NCBI GenBank assembly: GCA_963726775.1 | Contig: CAVSDL010000001.1 | Location: 1,178,001 to 1,242,000 of the forward strand | Direction: 5' to 3' | Source: CAIWHR01 sp963726775 | GTDB lineage: Bacteria > Pseudomonadota > Gammaproteobacteria > Burkholderiales > Casimicrobiaceae | Length of the DNA stretch: 64,000 nucleotides | In this document: piece after piece, positions 33,245 to 41,673 of the stretch | How the letters are laid out: every line of letters starts with the position of its first letter | Position numbering within the stretch: position 1 is the first letter of the stretch | Program-made: the position numbers and the translations under genes | The notes under the pieces: model-generated | Seen by the model: the letters and a program-made list of their open reading frames with translations, nothing else | What the model was told of the DNA's origin: nothing | Database searches by the model: none

Positions 33245-34033
33245 GTGTCGGACATTCTCGCCAGGATTCTCGCGACGAAGGCCGAGGAGATCGCCGCGGC
33301 CAGGAGGGATCGACCGTTCGCCGCGGTCGCGGCCGCCGCGCGCACGGCCGGCACGCCGCGCGATTTCGAGTCGTCATTGCGCGCAAGGATCGCGGCCGGC
33401 ACCTCCGCCGTCATCGCCGAGATCAAGAAGGCAAGTCCGAGCCGAGGCGTGCTGCGCGCCGAATTCGACCCGCCGGCAATCGCACGGAGTTACGAAATCG
33501 GCGGCGCCGCGTGCCTGTCGGTGCTCACCGACCGGCAATATTTCCTCGGCGCGCCCGAGCACCTGACGGCAGCGCGCGCGGCGTGTGCGCTGCCGGTGCT
33601 GCGCAAGGACTTCATCATCGACGAATATCAGATCGCCGAGGCGCGCGCGCTGGGTGCCGACGCGATTCTGCTGATCGTCGCCGCGCAGGACGATGCCCGG
33701 CTCGCGGCGCTCGAAGCCTGCGCCCGCGACTTTGGACTGGCGGTGCTGGTCGAGGTGCATGACGACAGGGAGCTCGACCGTGCGCTGAGACTCGAGACGA
33801 AACTCGTCGGCATAAACAACCGCAATTTGCGCACGTTCGACGTGTTGCTCGCGACCACGCTCGATCTGGTGCCCCGGATTCCGGCGGACCGTCTGATCGT
33901 CACCGAAAGCGGCATTGTCGCGCCGGCCGACGTCGCGGCCATGCGCGCGCGCGGCGTCCATGCGTTTCTCGTCGGCGAGGCGTTCATGCGCGCCCCCGAT
34001 CCGGGCTCGGCGCTCGCCGCGCTATTCGCCTGA
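33245..34033 (+). CDS. trpC: Indole-3-glycerol phosphate synthase
   Basis: A 262-residue TIM-barrel enzyme. IAEIKKASPSRG, VLTDRQYFLGAPEHL, LRKDFIIDEYQI, VGINNRNLRTF and SESGI-type blocks (TESGIVAPADV) are present. Start GTG 33245 gives the typical MSDILxxIL N-terminus; a TTG at 33227 overlapping the trpD stop (TTGA) is the alternative. Last gene of the cluster; trpF, trpB and trpA are not in the window. Confidence 0.96.
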   Translation: MSDILARILATKAEEIAAARRDRPFAAVAAAARTAGTPRDFESSLRARIAAGTSAVIAEIKKASPSRGVLRAEFDPPAIARSYEIGGAACLSVLTDRQYFLGAPEHLTAARAACALPVLRKDFIIDEYQIAEARALGADAILLIVAAQDDARLAALEACARDFGLAVLVEVHDDRELDRALRLETKLVGINNRNLRTFDVLLATTLDLVPRIPADRLIVTESGIVAPADVAAMRARGVHAFLVGEAFMRAPDPGSALAALFA

Positions 34034-34258
34034 GTGCGGGCTTGGAGGCTGTCGATATCGACTGCGCCTCGCGCCTCGCGGACACGCCTTTTTGCCTCTG
34101 TAACGCATACGCGAAAGCGAGCCCGACAGGCTATTGGGCGGGTGCTATCATGCGCTGCCGTTTCGACGCGGCGGCCGCGGATCCCGAAGGCTGGGCGGCC
34201 GGAAGCGGCGCCGGGTCATCGCAACTTCACTGCACGCAGCGTCGCCGGGGAGTCCTAC

Positions 34259-35350
34259 GTGTCGGCCATCGCCGCCGAAAACGTCAGCAAGCATTGGACG
34301 ACTGCCGAGAACCGGGTGCGAGCCGTCGATGGGCTGTCGTTCGCGTTCGATGCGGGCACGCTCAATGTCCTGCTCGGACCCTCCGGCTGCGGCAAGTCCA
34401 CGACGCTGCGGTTGGTCGCGGGGCTCGAGCAGGCCGACGGCGGCCGCATCCTGATCGATGGCCGCGATGTCACGAACCTGCCGCCGGCGCAGCGCAACAT
34501 CGCGATGGTGTTTCAGTCGTACGCGCTGTTTCCGCACCTCTCGGTTGCCGAGAACATCGTGTTCGGACTCAGGGTGCGCAAGGTCGCTGCCCCTGATATC
34601 GGCAGGCGGCTCAAGCGGACCGCGGACCTTCTCGGACTCGGTGAGCTCCTCGATCGCAAGCCCTCGCAGCTGTCGGGCGGCCAGCAGCAGCGCGTTGCAC
34701 TGGGCCGGGCGATCATCGCCGAGGCGCCCGTGTGTCTGATGGACGAGCCCTTGTCGAATCTCGATGCGCAGCTGCGGCAGGACATGCGTGCCGAAATCCG
34801 CAATCTGCAGCGCCAGCTCGGGATCACCATGGTCTATGTGACGCACGACCAGGTCGAGGCCATGTCGATGGCCGATCGCGTCGTGCTCCTCGACCGTGGC
34901 CGAATCGAACAGAATGCCGTGCCGGTGGAACTGTACGAGTATCCCGCCAACACGTTCGTTGCCCGCTTCATCGGCACCCCGCCGATGAACCTGGTGCTGC
35001 TCGCGGCGGGCCGCGACGGTGCCGTCGTCGCGGGCACCGACGGCCCGGCCGTCGCACCCGCCGATTGCGCGGGCCTCACCCTCGGCGTGCGCCCCGAGCA
35101 TATCGCGCTCGATGGCGAGCGCGGCGTGCCGGCGGAGGTGGCGGCGATCGAATACCTGGGCGCCGACTCGCTGATAACATGCCGGCTTGGCGCGGCGACG
35201 CTTGCCGTTCGCGTCGGCGGCAGCGTCGGACTCGCGCCTCGCGATACCACGCGCCTGTCCTGGGCGCCGGGCGCGCAGCACGTTTTCGAGCGCGACGGGG
35301 TGCGGCGACCCTCGCCTGCCCGCCAGGAATTCGCGACGATGTTCGCATAG
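34259..35350 (+). CDS. CUT1-type ABC importer ATPase (UgpC/MalK-like)
   Basis: A 363-residue ATP-binding subunit: Walker A GPSGCGKST, Q-loop MVFQSYALFPHL, signature LSGGQQQR, Walker B VCLMDEPLSNLD, switch His in YVTHDQVEAM, then a C-terminal OB/TOBE regulatory domain (FIGTPPMNL, LGVRPEHI). Start GTG 34259 with GGGGAG six bases upstream; the long in-frame extension to 34034 is not coding-like. It precedes a solute-binding protein and two permeases, so it energises that importer. UgpC is the nearest named relative; the substrate is not proven. Confidence 0.9.
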   Translation: MSAIAAENVSKHWTTAENRVRAVDGLSFAFDAGTLNVLLGPSGCGKSTTLRLVAGLEQADGGRILIDGRDVTNLPPAQRNIAMVFQSYALFPHLSVAENIVFGLRVRKVAAPDIGRRLKRTADLLGLGELLDRKPSQLSGGQQQRVALGRAIIAEAPVCLMDEPLSNLDAQLRQDMRAEIRNLQRQLGITMVYVTHDQVEAMSMADRVVLLDRGRIEQNAVPVELYEYPANTFVARFIGTPPMNLVLLAAGRDGAVVAGTDGPAVAPADCAGLTLGVRPEHIALDGERGVPAEVAAIEYLGADSLITCRLGAATLAVRVGGSVGLAPRDTTRLSWAPGAQHVFERDGVRRPSPARQEFATMFA

Positions 35351-35391
35351 CATTGCTTGCACTTGCATTCGACCCGCCAGAGGAGAAGACC

Positions 35392-36690
35392 ATGATCCTG
35401 AAATCCAGCCCCCGCGCGTGGCGCATGTTCGGCGCGGCACTTGCCTGTGTGCTGCCGCTGGTCGCGCTTGCGCAAGCGCCCGTCGAGGTTTCGTTCTATT
35501 ACCCGGTCGCGGTTGGCGGCCCGATCACCAAGATCATCGACGGCTATGCGGCGGACTTCGAGAAGGAAAATCCCGGCATCAAGCTCAAGCCCATTTACTC
35601 GGGCAGCTACCAGGAATCGATCACCAAGGCGCTGACGGCGGTGAAGAGCGGCGAACCGCCGGTCACGTCGATCCTGCTGTCGACCGACATGTACACGCTG
35701 ATCGACGAAGACGCCGTCGTCCCGTTCGACGAGATGATGAAGTCGCCGGAAGACCAGGCGTGGTTGAAGAGCATCTTTCCCGGTTTCATGGAAAACAGCC
35801 AGACCGGCGGCAAGACCTGGGGCATCCCGTTCCAGCGCTCGACGATCGTGCTGTACTACAACAAGGAGATGTTCAAGGACGCGGGGCTCGACCCCAATCG
35901 CGCGCCGGCGAACTGGAAGGAGCAAGTCGAATATGCGCAGAAGCTCACCAAGCGCGACGCGTCCGGCAAGGTGACGCAATGGGGAATCCAGATTCCGTCG
36001 TCGGGATTCCCGTACTGGCTGTTCCAGGCACTATCGATCCAGGCCGGCACCAACCTGATGAACGCCGCGGGCACCGAGACCTATTACGACAGATCCGAGG
36101 TTATCGAAGGCCTCACGTACTGGGTCGATCTCGTCAAGAAGTACAAAGTGCACCCGGAGGGCATCGTCGAGTGGGGCACCACGCCGAAGGATTTCTTCGA
36201 GAAGAAGGTCGCGATGATGTGGACAACCACCGGCAACCTGACCAATGTCAAGAACAACGCGAAATTCGACTTCGGTGTGGCAATGCTGCCCGCGGGCAAG
36301 CAGCGCGGCAGTCCGACCGGTGGCGGAAATTTCTACCTGTTCAAGAAATCGTCGCCGGCGCAGCGGGAGGCCGCGTTCAAGTTCATCAAATGGGTGACGA
36401 TGCCGCAGCGCGCCGCGCAGTGGGGCATCGATACCGGTTACGTCGCAGTGCGCGCCGATGCCTGGGACACGCCCATCATGAAGCAGTATGTCGCCGGATT
36501 TCCGGCGGCAGCCGTCGCCCGCGACCAGCTGCCCTACGCGAAGGCGGAGCTGTCGACGCACGACAATCAGCGCGTCACGAAGGCGCTGAACGACGGGTTG
36601 CAGGCCGCGCTGACGGGCACCAAGTCGCCGGAGCAGGCGATGAAGGACGCGCAGCGCGAGTCCGAGCGCCTTCTGCGGACCTACAAGTAG
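35392..36690 (+). CDS. ABC importer periplasmic solute-binding protein (UgpB-like)
   Basis: A 432-residue family 1 solute-binding protein with signal peptide (residues 1-27, ending LVALA) and the mature start PVEVSFYYPVAVGGPITKII. TWGIPFQRSTIVLYYNKEMF and MWTTTGN are typical of CUT1 sugar/glycerol-phosphate binders. AGAGGAGAAG precedes the ATG. Gene order ATPase, binding protein, two permeases resembles ugp. sn-glycerol 3-phosphate or a glycerophosphodiester is a plausible ligand, but other oligosaccharides are equally possible. Confidence 0.88.
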   Translation: MILKSSPRAWRMFGAALACVLPLVALAQAPVEVSFYYPVAVGGPITKIIDGYAADFEKENPGIKLKPIYSGSYQESITKALTAVKSGEPPVTSILLSTDMYTLIDEDAVVPFDEMMKSPEDQAWLKSIFPGFMENSQTGGKTWGIPFQRSTIVLYYNKEMFKDAGLDPNRAPANWKEQVEYAQKLTKRDASGKVTQWGIQIPSSGFPYWLFQALSIQAGTNLMNAAGTETYYDRSEVIEGLTYWVDLVKKYKVHPEGIVEWGTTPKDFFEKKVAMMWTTTGNLTNVKNNAKFDFGVAMLPAGKQRGSPTGGGNFYLFKKSSPAQREAAFKFIKWVTMPQRAAQWGIDTGYVAVRADAWDTPIMKQYVAGFPAAAVARDQLPYAKAELSTHDNQRVTKALNDGLQAALTGTKSPEQAMKDAQRESERLLRTYK

Positions 36691-36788
36691 CCCGGTAACC
36701 GACGCCCGCCGCGGATTCCGCCCCAAGTGCCGCGGATATCGTCGGTCGACGGAAGACGCTTCGTGATCTCCGCACGCTTCGGAGCGGG

Positions 36789-37676
36789 GTGTCGTACGCC
36801 GTGACCCGCACCGCCCAATGGCTCTATGGCTGGCTGCTCCTGCTCCCGGCGGCGGTCCTGCTCGCCCTCTTCACGCACTATCCGACGGCGGCCACACTGT
36901 GGCACAGCATTCATTCGACCCCTAGGGGCGCGCGCGCGCCGGTGTTCGTCGGCCTCGACAATTATCGGCAGCTGGCCGAGGACCCGATCTTCTGGCAGGC
37001 CCTCGCGAACAACATCGGATTCGCTGTTGGCACGATTCCCGCATCGATTGCGCTGGCGCTGCTGATGGCGATATGGGTCAACGGCCGGATCGCCGGTCGC
37101 GGCTTCCTGCGCCTCGCGTACTTCACGCCGACCATCCTGCCGATGATTGCGGTCGCCAACATCTGGCTATTCTTCTACACCCCCGAATACGGGCTCCTCG
37201 AACAGGTGCTCGGCGCGTTCGGGGCAGGCAGCCACAACTGGCTGGGCAGCAAGAGCACGGCGCTCGGTTGCCTCATGGTCGTGACTGTCTGGAAGGAAGC
37301 CGGATTTTTCATGATCTTCTACCTTGCCGCGCTGCAGTCGATGTCGCCTACGCTCGCGGAGGCCGCCGCGATCGAGGGCGCATCACGGTGGTACTTCTTC
37401 CGCCGCATCACGTTCCCGCTGCTGATGCCGACGACCTTGTTCGTGTTGATCAACTCGGTCATCAATGCCTTCCGACTCGTCGACCATATCGTCGTGATGA
37501 CACGCGGGGGACCCGACAATGCCACGGCACTGCTGCTCTACTACATCTACGAAATCGGCTTCCGGTTCTGGGATTCGGCGTACGCGGCCGCGCTGACGAT
37601 CGTGCTGCTTGCGATTCTGGGCTTTGCTGCGCTTGCGCAATTCCTGTTCCTCGATCGGCGAGTCCACTACCAGTGA
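36789..37676 (+). CDS. ABC importer permease, MalF/UgpA type
   Basis: A 295-residue inner-membrane permease with six membrane segments; the first is WLYGWLLLLPAAVLLALF. The EAA loop contacting the ATPase is EAAAIEGASRWYFFRRITFPLL (about residues 195-216). Start GTG 36789 after a GGAG. Its stop overlaps the next permease start (GTGA), so the pair is translationally coupled. Confidence 0.9.
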   Translation: MSYAVTRTAQWLYGWLLLLPAAVLLALFTHYPTAATLWHSIHSTPRGARAPVFVGLDNYRQLAEDPIFWQALANNIGFAVGTIPASIALALLMAIWVNGRIAGRGFLRLAYFTPTILPMIAVANIWLFFYTPEYGLLEQVLGAFGAGSHNWLGSKSTALGCLMVVTVWKEAGFFMIFYLAALQSMSPTLAEAAAIEGASRWYFFRRITFPLLMPTTLFVLINSVINAFRLVDHIVVMTRGGPDNATALLLYYIYEIGFRFWDSAYAAALTIVLLAILGFAALAQFLFLDRRVHYQ

Positions 37677-38500
37677 GCCTGATCCATGCGCCGCGAGGGT
37701 TGTCGCATACGCTGGAGACCGCAGGGGCCTGGCTGCTAGGTGCACTGTGGGTGCTCCCGCTTGTCTATGCCGTCTGGACCGCCTTTCACGCGTCCGAATT
37801 TTCGACGCGTTTCGTACCGATGGCGCCGCTGACTCTCGAGAACTTCGCCAAAGCCTGGGCCGCCGCGCCGTTCGCCCGGTATTTTCTCAACACGACCATG
37901 CTGGTCGCGATGATTCTCGCGGCACAGCTCGTGCTCGTGACGCTCGCCGCCTACGCTTTCGCGCGTTTCGAGTTCCCCGGCCGCGGCGTGCTGTTCGCCT
38001 TGGTGCTGGTGCAGCTGATGATCATGCCCGACGTGCTGATCGTCGAAAACTACCGAACGATGACGTTCCTCGGACTGAAGGACACGATCGTCGCGATCGG
38101 TCTGCCCTACATGGCGAGCGCATTCGGCATTTTCCTCTTGCGACAGACCTTCAAGACGGTGCCCCGCGAGCTCGACGAGGCGGCGCGGATCGAAGGCTGC
38201 GGGCCATTGAGGGTGTTGTGGAAGGTCTACATTCCGCTGGCGCGTCCGGTGTATATTGCCTACGCGCTGGTCAGTGTCAGCTTCCACTGGAACAATTTCC
38301 TGTGGCCGCTCATTGTCACGAACTCGGTCGAGTCGCGGCCGCTGACCGTGGGGCTCCAGGTTTTTTCGGCGACCGACCAGGGCATCGACTGGTCGATCAT
38401 CACCGCCGCGACGCTGCTCACGACTGCGCCGTTGCTCGTCGCGTTCCTGTTGTTCCAACGCCAGTTCGTGCAGTCGTTCATGCGCGCGGGCATTCGGTAG
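37673..38500 (+). CDS. ABC importer permease, MalG/UgpE type
   Basis: A 275-residue partner permease. The EAA loop reads DEAARIEGCGPLRVLWKVYIPL (about residues 173-194) and the membrane segments include LVLVTLAAYAFARFEFPG. Start GTG 37673 overlaps the upstream stop. With the preceding three genes it completes a CUT1 importer (2 permeases, ATPase, binding protein). Confidence 0.9.
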   Translation: MSLIHAPRGLSHTLETAGAWLLGALWVLPLVYAVWTAFHASEFSTRFVPMAPLTLENFAKAWAAAPFARYFLNTTMLVAMILAAQLVLVTLAAYAFARFEFPGRGVLFALVLVQLMIMPDVLIVENYRTMTFLGLKDTIVAIGLPYMASAFGIFLLRQTFKTVPRELDEAARIEGCGPLRVLWKVYIPLARPVYIAYALVSVSFHWNNFLWPLIVTNSVESRPLTVGLQVFSATDQGIDWSIITAATLLTTAPLLVAFLLFQRQFVQSFMRAGIR

Positions 38501-38576
38501 CGGACTCCGCGGGCGGAGTTGTGGCACTCGGCTGGGCCGGACCGCTGTTCCCGATGTCGGGGCACTTTGTGGAATC

Positions 38577-39443
38577 ATGGCGACTATGAAAATCATCACG
38601 TGGAATGTTCAATGGTGCCGCGGTATCGACGGCCGCGTCGATCCGGCGCGGATTGTGGCCGAGGCGAAGCGCCTGGCCGATTTCGACGTCCTCTGCCTGC
38701 AGGAGGTGGCGGACAATTTCCCCGACCCGCGTCTCGCATCCAGCGCGGGCGAGGACCAGTTCGCGGCGATCTCCGCGCTGCTGCCCGGCTATGCGGCGGT
38801 GCCGGGGATTGCCGTCGACCATCCGGCGGATGGGGGGCGACGTCGCCGCTTCGGCAATCTGATCCTGTCGCGGCTTCCGGTGCGGCAGGTCTTCCGGCAT
38901 CTCCTGCCCTTTCCGGCCGACCCCGGCGTCAACGGGATGCCGCGGATCGCCCTCGAGGTCGCGATTGTCGCGCCGCTGGGCGAAGTGCGCGTGATTACCA
39001 CGCATCTCGAGTGGTACTCGCAAAGGCAGCGCTCCGCGCAGGTCGAGGCACTGCGTGCGATCTATGCCGACGGTACCGCGCACGCGCTCAAGGGATCGAT
39101 CACCGACACGTCCGGTGGTCCGTTTCATACGCACTTGCGGCCCGCGCCGGCGATCATCACCGGCGATTTCAATCTCGAGCCCGAAGATCCGTTGCATGCG
39201 CGAATGGTGCGTCCGTTCGACGACGGCATCGCGCCGCTTGCCGACGCCTGGGAATGCCTGAATCCCGGGGTCGCGCATCCGTCGACGTTCTGCATCCACA
39301 TGAAGATGCAGCCGGGCGGCCCGGAGCTTCATTGCGACTTCTTCTTCGTCAGCGAGAATCTGAGGTCGCGCCTGCGCTCGATCCGGGTCGACCAAGAGAC
39401 GCAGGCGTCCGATCACCAGCCGGTGGTCCTCACCCTGGAATGA
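38577..39443 (+). CDS. Endonuclease/exonuclease/phosphatase-fold hydrolase
   Basis: A 288-residue cytoplasmic EEP-superfamily enzyme. KIITWNVQWCRG, CLQEVADNF (metal-binding Glu), ITTHLEWYS, IITGDFNLEP and the terminal SDHQPVVL (Asp-His catalytic pair) are all visible. The superfamily includes exonuclease III, sphingomyelinases and phosphodiesterases. It lies 76 bases after the importer genes, in the place where ugp operons carry the unrelated glycerophosphodiesterase ugpQ, so a phosphodiester substrate brought in by the transporter is an attractive inference. Confidence 0.87.
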   Translation: MATMKIITWNVQWCRGIDGRVDPARIVAEAKRLADFDVLCLQEVADNFPDPRLASSAGEDQFAAISALLPGYAAVPGIAVDHPADGGRRRRFGNLILSRLPVRQVFRHLLPFPADPGVNGMPRIALEVAIVAPLGEVRVITTHLEWYSQRQRSAQVEALRAIYADGTAHALKGSITDTSGGPFHTHLRPAPAIITGDFNLEPEDPLHARMVRPFDDGIAPLADAWECLNPGVAHPSTFCIHMKMQPGGPELHCDFFFVSENLRSRLRSIRVDQETQASDHQPVVLTLE

Positions 39444-39530
39444 GTCGTTCCATCCGCGGGAAACCAAGCTTTTCCGGGGCCCCGGACCGCCGGGCCGACC
39501 GGACGCGCGACAGCACGCGGCATGCGGCGC

Positions 39531-40568
39531 CTACGCCCATGGTGGTTTGCCGGTGAGCGCCAGCCAGAAGCGTCGGAACGGCAGCGCCAGCCACCAGCGG
39601 AAGCTGGCTCGCCGCGAGACCTCGTTCTGCTGGGCGGCGACGAGCGCGGCAAGCCGGGCGTGCTCCGTGTCGGCGGGTCCGTGCATGTCGAATGCGGCGC
39701 GCATTGCCGCGAGTTCGCGCACGGCTTCCGCGTGGCGGCCATGCAACGCTGCGAGCTCCGCACCCTGCGCGGCGCGATCGCGCTGCACCTCGACAAAGGC
39801 GCGCGTGACGTTCTCGTAGTCCCGGTAGATCCATTCGTCGTGGTCGGCAAGCACCGACAGGCGCGGTGCGATTCCTGCGAGCCTCTCCTTCGCCGTGCTT
39901 GCAAGGACGATGAAATAGAGCGGCCGCCCGTGTCCGGGGGCCGGCGCATCCGCGGTCGATTCCAGGACCTCGAAGATCTCGCCGCGCGCCGCGCCCTGCT
40001 CGGGCCAAACGATCGAGTAGAAGCTCGGCCGCTGCCCGTACCACGCGATGTGCGGAAAGCGCGGACCCAGCAGAGTGGCCAAATCGTCGCGGTAGAGCTC
40101 GCGGAGGTGGAACTCGTTGGTCACCCCGCGCTTGTCGGTGTACTCGAGCTTGTTCGGACAGGACAGCACGAAGAGGCCCCCCGGACGCAGCACCCGGCGC
40201 ACCTCGTCGAGGAACGCTTCCTGTGCCGGGACGTGCTCGATCGTCTCGAACGAGACGACGGCGTCGAAACAGGCATCGGGAAAGGGAAGCGCCGCGCAGT
40301 CGGCCTGCCGGAATTCGAGGTTGCCGATCGCGGCATACCGCGCACGCGCGTGGTCGACGGCGGCCTGCGCGATGTCGGCACCCGTGACCCGGTGCGCGGT
40401 TCTGGCCAGCAGCGCGCTGCCGTAGCCCTCGCCGCACGCGACATCGAGGACGTCGCAGCCGGTGACGAGTCCCGCCGCGAAATGATAGCGATGCCAGTGC
40501 TCGTACCAGATCTCGCCTGCGGCACCGGGGACGAAACGCTCGCCTGTGAACGCAAGTTCGTCACTCAT
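39531..40568 (-). CDS. Class I SAM-dependent methyltransferase (glycan-associated)
   Basis: A 345-residue protein. It starts ELAFTGERFVPG, a motif common in methyltransferases of polysaccharide clusters. Motif I is VLDVACGEGYGSALLA (about residues 40-55), motif II-like DAVVSFETIEHV, and LRPGGLFVLSCPN follows. After the catalytic domain (from about residue 245) comes a helical, coiled-coil-like stretch (AELAALHGRHAEAVRELAAM) and a C-terminal basic aromatic segment that may touch the membrane. It is divergent from the glycosyltransferase cluster. The methyl acceptor is unknown, a sugar being likely. Confidence 0.85.
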   Translation of the reverse strand: MSDELAFTGERFVPGAAGEIWYEHWHRYHFAAGLVTGCDVLDVACGEGYGSALLARTAHRVTGADIAQAAVDHARARYAAIGNLEFRQADCAALPFPDACFDAVVSFETIEHVPAQEAFLDEVRRVLRPGGLFVLSCPNKLEYTDKRGVTNEFHLRELYRDDLATLLGPRFPHIAWYGQRPSFYSIVWPEQGAARGEIFEVLESTADAPAPGHGRPLYFIVLASTAKERLAGIAPRLSVLADHDEWIYRDYENVTRAFVEVQRDRAAQGAELAALHGRHAEAVRELAAMRAAFDMHGPADTEHARLAALVAAQQNEVSRRASFRWWLALPFRRFWLALTGKPPWA

Positions 40569-40796
40569 GCAATGGTCCGGGGCCGAGGACGGCGGACCCG
40601 CGCACGTCAGGGCCAATGCCGGTTCGCGGACGTGCCCGATGCGGGAAGCGCTCGTCGGTACGGGAGGACATCGCGGCGTTGACTCGTCGTTGCCTGGGCG
40701 GGCGGGGGAACCCATAATTCTACGCGCAGCGACATTGCACCGGGGCGACCGGCACGGACTCCGCTAGAATGTCGCACCCCATCCGCATCGTTCACC

Positions 40797-41645
40797 TTGA
40801 TCGACGTCATCATCCCCGTCTACCGCGGCCTTCCGGAAACCCGGCGCTGCCTCGACAGCGTTCTGGCTGCGTCGTGCACCGTTCCTCGCGAGATCATCGT
40901 CATCGACGATGCGAGCCCGGAGCGCGAAATCTCGGCATTCCTGCGCCGGCTTGCAGCGGACCGCTCGATCCATCTTCATGTCAATCTGCGGAACAGAGGT
41001 TTCGTGCACTCGGTGAATGCGGGCATGGCGATGCATCCGGACCGCGACGTCCTTCTTCTGAACAGCGATACGGAGGTTGCCGACGCCTGGCTCGACCGCA
41101 TCGTCGCCTGCGCTGCGCGCGACGCGAGGACCGCGACGGTGACGCCCTTCTCGAACAACGCGACCATATGCAGCTATCCCGATTTCTCGCGGCGCAACGA
41201 CCTGCCGGATGGATTGACGACGAGGCAGCTGGATCGGATCTTCGCCGAGGTGAACGCCGCCGAGGCGGTCCCGATTCCCACGGCGGTCGGATTTTGCATG
41301 CTGATCTCGCGCCGATGTCTCGCGGCGGTGGGGCCCTTCGACGAAGCCGCCTTCGGATTGGGGTATGGCGAGGAAGTGGATTTCTGCATGCGCGCGTCCC
41401 GCGCCGGATTTCGTCATTGGCTGTGCGCCGATACGTTTGTCTACCACGAGGGCGAGGTTTCCTTTGGCTCTTCCGGGATCGATCGACGCCAGGAAGCGCA
41501 GAGACTGGTCGACGATCGCTACCCCGAGTTTCAGCCCGCGGTGCGTGACTTCATCGCCTGCGACCCTCCTAGGATGGCCCGGGAGAAGGTCACCGCGCGG
41601 CTTTCGTTGACAACCGAGACGAGACCTGGGGGTGTTGGACCCTGA
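40797..41645 (+). CDS. Family 2 glycosyltransferase
   Basis: A 282-residue GT-A enzyme with the nucleotide-sugar fold IDVIIPVYRGLPETRRCLDS, IVIDDASPE, the DxD motif in LLLNSDTEV (about residue 84), and GYGEEVDFCMRA near 200. It transfers a sugar in assembly of a surface glycan. The start is awkward: the only in-frame start is TTG 40797 without a binding site, while an ATG at 40769 opens a different frame (MSHPIRIVHL) that would join after a shift at 40797. A TAGAAT box at 40765-40770 might be a -10 element. It overlaps or abuts the next gene. Confidence 0.88.
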   Translation: MIDVIIPVYRGLPETRRCLDSVLAASCTVPREIIVIDDASPEREISAFLRRLAADRSIHLHVNLRNRGFVHSVNAGMAMHPDRDVLLLNSDTEVADAWLDRIVACAARDARTATVTPFSNNATICSYPDFSRRNDLPDGLTTRQLDRIFAEVNAAEAVPIPTAVGFCMLISRRCLAAVGPFDEAAFGLGYGEEVDFCMRASRAGFRHWLCADTFVYHEGEVSFGSSGIDRRQEAQRLVDDRYPEFQPAVRDFIACDPPRMAREKVTARLSLTTETRPGGVGP

Positions 41646-41673
41646 GCGGTCTTCCACGACCCAATCGCCTGCG

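Noticed and set aside
38504..38520. Terminator after the ABC permease genes (ACTCCGCGGGCGGAGT)
   Set aside because: Six-base-pair stem without a convincing T-run.
40769..41548. ATG-initiated alternative frame over the GT2 gene
   Set aside because: Only the first ten codons could matter as a start for GT2; beyond that the frame is Arg-rich shadow.
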